NCBI GenBank assembly: GCA_965153355.1
Contig: OZ231126.1
Coordinates: forward strand, 2,480,001-2,544,000
DNA: 64,000 bases
Direction: 5' to 3'
From: Flaccisagitta enflata
Taxonomy: Eukaryota > Chaetognatha > Sagittoidea > Aphragmophora
Positions 56,656-64,000 of the stretch are shown piece after piece (within the stretch, counting starts at the first letter, position 1; each line of letters opens with the position of its first letter). A program made the translations under genes and the position numbers. The notes beneath the pieces are model-generated. The model saw nothing but the letters and a program-made list of their open reading frames with translations, made no database searches and had not been told where the DNA came from.

Positions 56656-57659
56656 CCCAGTCGCGGACCCATACTCTTTTTAAGATTTTTTGCGTTTTGG
56701 TTTTTTAAAGATTTATTTACAAGAAATTAATTGAATTTTTTTCAATTTATTATGATTTTAAGTAGAATCAATAAAAGAGTGTATTTGTGTTTGTTTGAGC
56801 ATGCAAATACAAAAAAAAACGTGTTTATAAGCATAGCTGCTCATCTGTGAGGGTGTTTTTGAGCATTATAGCTCATTAAGTTCATTTTGCTCTCTCTTTT
56901 TTTCTTATTTCAAATGCGATAAATGAATAAATACTTTGATACACGTTTAAGCAAGCAGATACAAAAAAACATGTTGGTCCATTATTTCCTCTGCTGTTTT
57001 GATTTGATCTTGTTGCCAACTGTATTTCTTTTAATTTTTCCTGTGCTACACTACTGTGTGAATGAATGTCATACATAACTGCTCTTCTGTGAGGGTGTTT
57101 TTAGGTATTCTAGCTCACCTAACTAATTTAGCTCAGTCCTTTTTTTTTTTTGACTTTTAATGGAATAAATAAATAGATATTTGATGTGAGCATGCATATA
57201 CAAGAAAGCATGTCATTGAGCATAGGTGGTTGTTTGGTTGAGTGATTTTGAGTATTTTAGCTCATCTAGCTCATTTGGCCCAATCCTATCTTTCTCTGAT
57301 TCTAACAAATAAAAAGTGACCAATGCTTACGACTTTTTTCCTCACGCCGACAGCCGTCATTACTGGTAAACTACTTCATTGTTCATAAAATCATATATTT
57401 TAGATTGAGAACATTTTAACAGTCTATGACGCACTGAAAATTACCATAGAATTAGCTTCCCAAGCCAGATGTATCATGATTCTCATAACATCAAATATGA
57501 TGAAATTTTTTGCTTGGGTGTCATCAATTAACATGTGAATAGATATATTTTGCATCAAACAACTTTAATAAGTCAGTTCAAGTCTTGAATCATGTATTTT
57601 ATGGTCGAAAAACTAGACAAAATGCAATGAAAATCCCACTTTGTTATTGTACCATGACC

Positions 57660-57803
57660 CACACAGAATTCCAAATTTGCATAGAAAACCAAAATCTCAA
57701 CAAAATAAGAACATAGCGCGATCCCTAACTCAGTTACTGAGCGCGCTATGTTCTTGTTTCATGTAAATTTTGATTTTCTATGCAAATTTGGAATTCTGTG
57801 TGA
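57660..57803. repeat. ~144-bp hairpin element
   Basis: CACACAGAATTCCAAATTTG pairs with CAAATTTGGAATTCTGTGTG; inner AAGAACATAGCGCG / CGCGCTATGTTCTT. Confidence 0.85.
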
Positions 57804-58035
57804 GCTTAAAATAAATCGATGTCACTAATTTCTTTACTTTTTCTCAACTTCATGGTCAAATTTCCTTTATTTCTTTTTCCCATTCTATCATTTGGCAATA
57901 ACGGATCATTTTTCTTGTATAATTAAACATACTAAAGTTAAAAGAAAATAAAGCAGATATTGATAACATAGATATGCTTATGCGATTGGTTTGTTTGTCC
58001 TACGGGTAAATTCCTCCATCTTTAGTTTCAGTGCG

Positions 58036-58180
58036 TCCTATGGACAAAACGAGGATGGTAGATTTTACTAATCAGTGATAAAATGCTAAGACGAGTTTTA
58101 TTTTAAAACGTAGGCGTATAATTGCCTTGTAGAAATTTACTTAGGACAGAAATCTATTAAGCAAAGAACGATTACTACAC
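58036..58180 (+). mobile_element. Half copy of the CTATGGACAAAACGAG MITE
   Basis: Matches 38281-38425 in order, ending AACGATTACTACA where the palindrome would turn. Confidence 0.75.
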
Positions 58181-58245
58181 GGAGGCCATCTGAAATTATG
58201 ATAAGGACTTCACATGAATTGAAAACAAATGTCACCATTTAACAG

Positions 58246-58295
58246 ACGCACTTGCATCAAATTTGTGCAATTCAACAACAACAACAACAACAACT

Positions 58296-58368
<73 letters not shown>

Positions 58369-58418
58369 AAACAAGAGATGGCCGCCATGAATGGCATTTA
58401 CGAGACCTGCAAGGGACG
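58246..58418 (+). CDS. Candidate polyglutamine exon
   Basis: ATTTAACAG precedes an open frame HLHQICAIQ, a run of about 35 CAA codons (one CTA), then KQEMAAMNGIYETCKG and a good donor GTGAGC. An in-frame TAA sits just upstream of the acceptor. The flanking sequence on both sides of the repeat looks coding, but the acceptor is poor in pyrimidines. An alternative is a translation start at ATGGCCGCC (58378) with the CAA repeat in the 5' UTR. Confidence 0.3.
58276..58370. repeat. CAA triplet repeat
   Basis: (CAA)n with one CTA; see polyglutamine exon candidate. Confidence 0.95.
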
Positions 58419-58814
58419 GTGAGCCTAGAATACTTTGGAGCCGTAACGGCTATCAAGTCATGTCACACACCGTTATTTCCTATAAGAAACTTAACCCACT
58501 AATAAATGTAAGGGGGCGAGTAGGCAAACGTTTCCTACGGGCGTCTGAGTTTGTTTCTTACCGTTTAATCGCGTTTGTTATCACCCGCGTTATCTATTTA
58601 CTGCGTAGAAAAGTGACTACCTCGTGGGTAAGGTAAGGTAAACAAAACGTAGATCATTTGTTTTCGGGACGTGCGTTAAAAGGGCGGTTGAGAGGAAGAT
58701 ATTCTTTCAGCAGTTTTTTCTGTACATCAAATTTCTTTGCTGGTTAAGTTTTCAATTCAAATGGGTGAGATCACGTCATTGATAATATTAAACTATGCCC
58801 TTGCGCAAGTCTCT

Positions 58815-59183
<369 letters not shown>

Positions 59184-59519
59184 GCCTAGTGTTATTCTCG
59201 AAAGAGAAAGAAAAAGAGAAAGACAAAGACAGAGCTGAAACGGACAAAGACCGACTCTTATCTAAAGTGAAACAGGGAAGAAAGACAGCTGGGACAAGTA
59301 CAGAATACTTAAACCCAAGGCAGTTGAAATCTTTGTGTAAAGAAAATTTGGTAAATAAAGAAAGTAAGGTACTAAGGTAAATAAGGTAAACTTAAAGTGT
59401 AAAGAAAGAGGGAGCGTAAGGTAAACAATGATATAAAAAATTGGTGGGGGCAAGGTAAGAAAACAATGTTCATTTGACTACGCACGCAGCCTACGCAGGT
59501 TAGAGGGCAGCTAAATCAC

Positions 59520-61020
59520 GTTGTGTGTCAACGACAGCAACAACGACAGAAACAACAGCAACAACAACAACATCGGAAAATACAGGTTCCAGAAAGCGCA
59601 TGACAATTGGCGTGAAAAAGATGCAACAAAGAAGACTTCTTAGGAACTGGCATCATCATCGTCAATTCATCATCATCATCATTCGTCACCTTCATCATGG
59701 AAAAGGGTCGTCAAAACGATTCCAGTTATGGTTTTCTCAGGAGAAGCAGATTAGTCGACGGGATCAAGCTACCAGAATGCGCGATTTGCTACGCTGTGTT
59801 TGGGTGCTTCACATAGCGAAATTTAGGATTTCCCTTCACTTTATTTATGCATGATGTATTGCGTTGCATCTAAAAATCTATGATTTTTTCCTTTAAAAGT
59901 GATAAAATACTATTGTTTGTTTAAATAGTGTTAAAATGTGCTGTAATAATTGAATATCGTCTTTTATAACTATCAAAAGAATTAATTCTTTTAAGATTTT
60001 TTTTTCTCTATTTCCAAACCGTTTGATTTTTCCCCTCCCTCTTCGCAATTTACTAAAAAACGGATAAACAATTTACGAAAAAACAGTTTACTAAAAAGAA
60101 ATCTACTAAAAACCAATTTATTATTAAGCAATTTATTAAAAGCAATTCACAAAAAATTAGATAAACAATTGTATAAAAGGAAGAAATTAATATAGATTTA
60201 TCTATTTGTATTATGCAAATTCTTTTTACAAAACAATTTACTAAAAAGCGAAAAATAAACTATAAAAAGAAAAATTTATGAAAATTTACTGCAGAAGGAC
60301 CCCGCCTCATTGGTCCCATTGGGACTGAAGATTTTTCACCTTTATCTCAGGATAACCTAGAAAGAGAGGTGAAATCACACAAGAAACTACCATTTAGGAC
60401 CTAAAAATGTTGACCTTTATTGATGGGGAACCTTAAGAAGCGGCACTGTTATTGCGGGGTTCCACTGTACTACATACTAGATTAAAAAAGTGAAGAGAAA
60501 TTCCCAACTTTTGCTATGTGAAGCACCCAGTCGCAGCGTCGACGGGATGTAGTTTCGAGATTTAACATTTCGCTTGTTGCATGATCTTCAGTTGGTGGAA
60601 GATCGACTAAGATCGACGTACCGATGCATTGTGATTATGCAGTTGACGGCAAACTGTAGAATAACGATAGAGACGATGATTCTGACTCAGCAGACTAGGA
60701 GGAAAAACTGCCCGGGATTTGGCGTCGAAATGGCTGCTCGACACTTGAAAGAATTGTGCCATCACTGACGTCATCGCCATCAACGATTGGCTTCCCACGT
60801 GGAGGCGCTTACTCCTAGCAGGAGTAGATGCCCTTATTACGGAATACGGATAACGGTCGAGCAGACAACGCCGTCATCGGTGGTCAGAGACAGAAAGACG
60901 AACTACGGATGAGTTATGCTGAAATCGCAATGAAGATGATCTGCAAACAGATGGCGATCAAGAAGCTGGCATATTACTTGCTGCTGTGTTGACGGAAACG
61001 TGGATGACGATGATGGGAAG
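59520..61020 (+). other. Gln/Asn-like decayed coding region split by a TIR element
   Basis: 59525-59790 (CAACGACAGCAAC repeats, then a frame with IGKYRFQKAHDNWREKDA) and 60540-61020 have moderate GC and short open pieces in several frames, unlike the AT-rich element between them. Possibly a degraded gene; no homology recognised. Confidence 0.25.
59798..60531. mobile_element. TTGGGTGCTTC-family TIR element, third copy
   Basis: TTGGGTGCTTCACATAGCGA at the left, inverse CTATGTGAAGCACCCA at the right. No clear 9-bp duplication. GGGGTTCCACTGTAC at 60457 is a pogo-like end. Confidence 0.8.
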
Positions 61021-61041
61021 ACAAGTTGAGGGTTCAGCATG

Positions 61042-61091
61042 TAAGAGTGAGAGCGAGAGAGCGAGAGAGCGAGAGAGAGAAAGAGAGAGAG

Positions 61092-61181
<90 letters not shown>
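61042..61181. repeat. GA microsatellite
   Basis: (GA)n with GC variants at the left. Confidence 0.95.
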
Positions 61182-61182
<1 letters not shown>

Positions 61183-61183
61183 A

Positions 61184-61948
61184 GGTCGCCCAAGGGCAAT
61201 ATGTGGTCAGCGATACCCGTTGCCCTGCTTTAAGTGATTGTAAATTTGAGTGAAGGGAAGCAGGGCAGCGGCCCCAAAGGGGACGAAGTCCTGTAGAACA
61301 CAGGGGGACTTTTGTTCATCCTGCCTCAAAAAGTGGATGAGATGCTAAAGAGGGCTGACTGAGGGCCTTCAAGAGCCTGAACTGAGGTTTAAGAAGGCTG
61401 ATGAAAGGCCTGAGAATGCCAATCGGAAGCTTGGGAAGGCTGATCTGAGGCTTAAGAGAGCTGGATCAAGGCTTGAAAGGTCAGAGGACTGATTTGAAGC
61501 CTGAGAGCAATAAATTGAGGCTTAAATAGCTAATTTGAGGCCTGAGAGGCCTAGTTTGAGGCCTGAGAGGCCAGGCTTCAGGCCTGATAGGCCAGGTTTC
61601 AGGCCTGACAGGCCAGGTTTCAGGCCTGAGGATTTGGATTTGAGGCCTAAGAAGCCTAATTTGAGGCCTGAGAGGCTAGGTTTGAGGCCTTAGAGGTTGG
61701 ATTTGAGGCCTGAGAGGCCGGATTTGAGGCTTGAGAAGCTGGATTTGAGGCTTGAAAGGCCGGGTTTGGGGTCTCAGAAGCCAGATTTGGGGTCTCAGAG
61801 GCCAGATTTGAGGTCTCAGAGGCCAGATTTGAGGCCTGAGGAGCCTGATGGGGGGACGAACGGACGGACGAACGAACGAACAAACGGACAAAAGAAAGTC
61901 CCCCTGTGTTCTACAGGACTTTGCCCCCTTCGGGGCCGCTGCCCAAAA
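61184..61948. mobile_element. Foldback family, complete type I copy
   Basis: Outer GGTCGCCCAAGGGCAATATG and GTCAGCGATACCCGTTGCCC; GGGCAGCGGCCCCAAAGGGG at 61263; GTCCTGTAGAACACAGGGGG; ~20-bp core TTTGAGGCCTGAGAGGCC (about 25 units); right end CCCCCTGTGTTCTACAGGAC and GGGGCCGCTGCCC at 61935. Confidence 0.85.
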
Positions 61949-61950
61949 AG

Positions 61951-61981
<31 letters not shown>

Positions 61982-61987
61982 AAAATA

Positions 61988-62568
61988 GTCGCAAAAGCAT
62001 TACATGGTCAGCGGTACCCGATGCCCCTAAGTTAGTGTACGTGGGAATGAGATTATGAGAGGGGCAGCGGCCCAGGAGGGGCGGATGACCTATAATTCTA
62101 CATAGGACAATTTTCTCCGGTTTGAGAAGCTGGTTTGGAGGGCTGAGAGGCCGGATCTTGGGTCTGAAAGGTCTGATTTGGGTCTGAGGGGTGTAATTTG
62201 GGGTCTGAGGGGTCTTATTTGGGGTCTGAAAAGCCTTATTTGGGGTCTGAGGATTGATATGGGTCTGGGAGGCTTAATTTGGTGTCTGAGAAGCCTGATC
62301 TTGCGTTTGGGAGGCCTGATTTGGGGTCTGAGAGCCCTGATTTTGGGTCCGAGAGGCCTGATTTAGGATTTGGGAGGCCTGATTGGAGATATGAGAGGCC
62401 TGATTAGGGGACAGAAAGGTCTGATTTGGGGTCTGAAAGGCCTGATTTGCGGTCTGAGAGGCTTTATTTGAGGCTTGGGGAGGGGGGGTTGTACGGAAAA
62501 TGAAAATGGGAGAAAAATGCCCTTGGTGGAATCATAGGTCATCGGCCCCTCCAGGGCCGCTGCCCAAA
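61988..62568. mobile_element. Foldback family, complete type II copy
   Basis: ATGGTCAGCGGTACCCGATG, GGGGCAGCGGCCCAGGAGGG, GATGACCTATAATTCTACAT; core of GAGGCCTGATTTGGGGTCTG units; right end GAATCATAGGTCATCGGCCC and GGGCCGCTGCCC. Confidence 0.85.
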
Positions 62569-62734
62569 AAAGAAGGAAAGGTGACGGCAGACTGAAGGAC
62601 CAATTTGACTGCCGACTATTTCTTTCCTTCTTCGTCTTGGTCTATCAATCCACTTTAAACTGTTTTATGGAGGCAATTATCATTACAATTTTTACAGCGA
62701 TAACTCTGTTGGTGCGAATGACAATGTAGTTAGG

Positions 62735-62858
62735 AAATGATGTCAATGGATCCGGATCTGCCGCCAAGTCGTTGCCAGAGGAGGAGGAGGCGATGGTGAA
62801 TTCAGTCGTCGACAGAGAAGCGGCGTTGGCGGACAAACAACAACAACAACAGCCACAA
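62735..62858 (+). CDS. Candidate Gln-ending terminal exon
   Basis: Frame NDVNGSGSAAKSLPEEEEAM then NSVVDREAALADKQQQQQPQ and TAA at 62856-62858. The composition looks coding, but no good acceptor is seen (only GTAGTTAG at 62731). The opposite strand has a competing frame with an ATG and hydrophobic start (complement of about 62914-62645). Only one, if either, is real. Confidence 0.2.
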
Positions 62859-62944
62859 TAAAACCAACAATTAGTGCTTGCGTGCCTCATGGTCACCAAC
62901 AACAGTAGCTCCATCGAAGAGAATTAAAATTGAAGGATTTTCTC

Positions 62945-62980
<36 letters not shown>

Positions 62981-63085
62981 CTTGCTTGCTACAAGGAAGC
63001 TACTTCATCTCTCAAAAAATGTAATGAAAAAATGTTATGTTATGGACATGCTGAAAAAAAGATTATTTTTTTGTTCTGTTTTTTT

Positions 63086-63300
63086 TAGTCGCGTGCTACG
63101 CGACTCTACACCCCGCTTTGTCGGTCCTTCGGTCCGTCCGTCCGTCCGTCGGTCCATCCGTCCATCCGTCACACTTTACTTTTTCAGCGTTTATGGGGTT
63201 TTTGGCTATACCGCTCCTGCCCAAATGCTCAACTGACCTCAAATATGGCCCCTGCCCACCCGCACGCGACTGGGGTAGCCGTGTATCCGGCCTTGTTTTT
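63086..63300 (+). mobile_element. Hairpin element, best full-length copy
   Basis: TTTTTTAG, hairpin GTCGCGTGCTACGCGAC, TCTACACCCCGCTTTGTC, GTCC/GTCG run, CACACTTTACTTTTT, TGACCTCAAATATGGCCCCT, GCCCACCCGCACGCGACT, AGCCGTGTATCCGGCCTTGT. Confidence 0.85.
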
Positions 63301-63622
63301 TCTGAAGTTATTGGTGGACGAAGAGCATTGTTGAAGGTTGCAATTACGATCAATTTGCCCTACTTTCTTAGGACCTACAGTTGATTTGGTCCAGACTAGA
63401 GGGGGGCAAGCATAATAAAAGTGAAAAAATTATGAGAGTGACATTTTGCATATGAAAGAATAAAAGTGCGTCAATCAATATTACAATTGACTGCCTTAGA
63501 AATACATTTTCATATTTTCCTGTTTATTTTCAAAAAAAATGTAATATTCATCTTTTTAGCAATATTATTCTTAAATCTTTATTTATTTTCTCATTTTCAT
63601 GCCCCCATTTCTTCAAATCGAG

Positions 63623-63693
63623 ACAATAGCTACTGTACCAACTGGCTGGGTGTTGCGTGGTCAGTCAGTAATTGGGAACCATTCTTAATGAAG
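63623..63693 (+). CDS. Possible fibrinogen-like exon at right edge
   Basis: Frame reads DNSYCTNWLGVAWSVSNWEP then FLMK, ending ATG AAG|GT in phase 0 exactly as exon 9 of the main gene does (KIIMK|GT). The aromatic pattern fits the closing part of a fibrinogen C-terminal domain. Acceptor (TTTCTTCAAATCGAG) is mediocre and the donor GTCTGT weak. Might belong with the first-exon candidate at 53371 to a second gene running off the window. Confidence 0.3.
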
Positions 63694-63707
63694 GTCTGTT
63701 TCATTTT

Positions 63708-63775
63708 AGGTGCGACACTGCATCTTAAAAAGAGGCACTGTCCGTTGGTTGGTCTGTCTTTGGGTCATACTTGGA
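63708..63775 (+). mobile_element. Hairpin element fragment, GGTGCG type
   Basis: TTTTAGGTGCGACACTGCATC then GCACTGTCCGTTGGTTGG; stem decayed. Confidence 0.5.
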
Positions 63776-64000
63776 TGAAAGGTTGCTACTTCCTCTTTTG
63801 GGCTCATCTGTTCTATAACAAAAACGTATTCTATTTATCATAGTTGGTGTTCATTGAATATTGTTCAACGTGACTGACATAGAAGAAATATTTGAAATAT
63901 AGCCAATTTACATCATTTTAGTGTTGATCACGTAATTCTATCTTTTGCCAAATTTAAAACTAACAATAACATTGCAAAAAAGAAGAGATGGATAAATACC

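Larger units (their letters stand above)
55196..56668. mobile_element. ~1.47-kb insertion bounded by GTCCGCGAC / GTCGCGGAC
   Basis: Left end GTCCGCGACGGAAT, right end CAGTCGCGGAC. It contains a GTC run (55245-55288), five 162-bp satellite units and the 13-bp satellite. The interrupted target text (AATATTTTT|TGCGTTTTG) is continuous at about 2325-2345 on the other strand. Confidence 0.7.
55050..57340 (-). mobile_element. Inverse copy of the 1.7-2.6 kb repeat, split by a satellite-bearing insertion
   Basis: 55050-55195 and 56690-57310 match the complement of 2320-2540 and 1690-2260; see insertion 55196-56668. Confidence 0.75.

Noticed and set aside
56002-56672. Three overlapping minus-strand ORFs of 153-209 codons
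   Set aside because: The 13-bp satellite lacks stops in all three minus frames; period 13 simply rotates the frame.

Overview
The window looks like nuclear DNA from an invertebrate animal. Genes are split into short exons with GT..AG introns of 0.3-21 kb. TTAGGG-type repeats are present, one Pol III tRNA-like gene is visible, and most of the sequence is microsatellites, minisatellites, palindromic elements and non-LTR retrotransposon remnants. There is no operon-like gene packing, no phage and no CRISPR. Species cannot be named from the sequence. The abundance of short hairpin-ended elements carrying tetranucleotide GTCC/GTCG/GTTG runs is reminiscent of Helentron-type non-autonomous elements of invertebrates (inference).

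The main gene is on the + strand from before base 435 to the stop codon ending at 46259 (AATAAA at 46406). I could assemble 18 well-supported exons plus one tentative exon, and the reading phase agrees at every junction, including across a 16-nt micro-exon at 18769-18784. The predicted product (about 914 residues within the window, N-terminus upstream) carries three tandem, strongly diverged fibrinogen C-terminal-like modules (exons 1-5, 5-9 and 10-15), a cysteine-containing linker (exons 16-17) and a C-terminal scavenger-receptor cysteine-rich (SRCR) domain (last exon). By family it is probably a secreted recognition or adhesion protein. Two of its splice junctions have been tandemly duplicated into the adjacent introns: the exon 9 donor in a 72-bp array, and the exon 11 acceptor in ~80-bp units.

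Region by region: 0.4-21.5 kb holds exons 1-15, with introns full of foldback elements. 21.5-43 kb is one giant intron (or a gene-poor gap) with a possible terminal exon of another gene at 28.7 kb, AAC/GAC triplet repeats, two adjoining 20-bp minisatellites, the tRNA-like gene, nested transposon insertions next to a paralogous empty site, a non-LTR retrotransposon tail, and a 2.1-kb near-perfect palindrome. 43-46.4 kb holds the last exons. 46.4-64 kb has no confident full gene but carries a plausible first coding exon (53371-53557), a possible fibrinogen-like exon near the right edge (63623-63693), a polyQ exon candidate (58246-58418), an interstitial telomere-like array, a 162-bp satellite, a 13-bp satellite and several more foldback elements.

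Two repeat families dominate. (1) Short elements with a perfect terminal hairpin followed (in one orientation) by CTAA. The stem sequence varies between copies while pairing is preserved. (2) Foldback elements bounded by GGGCAGCGGCCCC-type inverted repeats that enclose different minisatellites in different copies.
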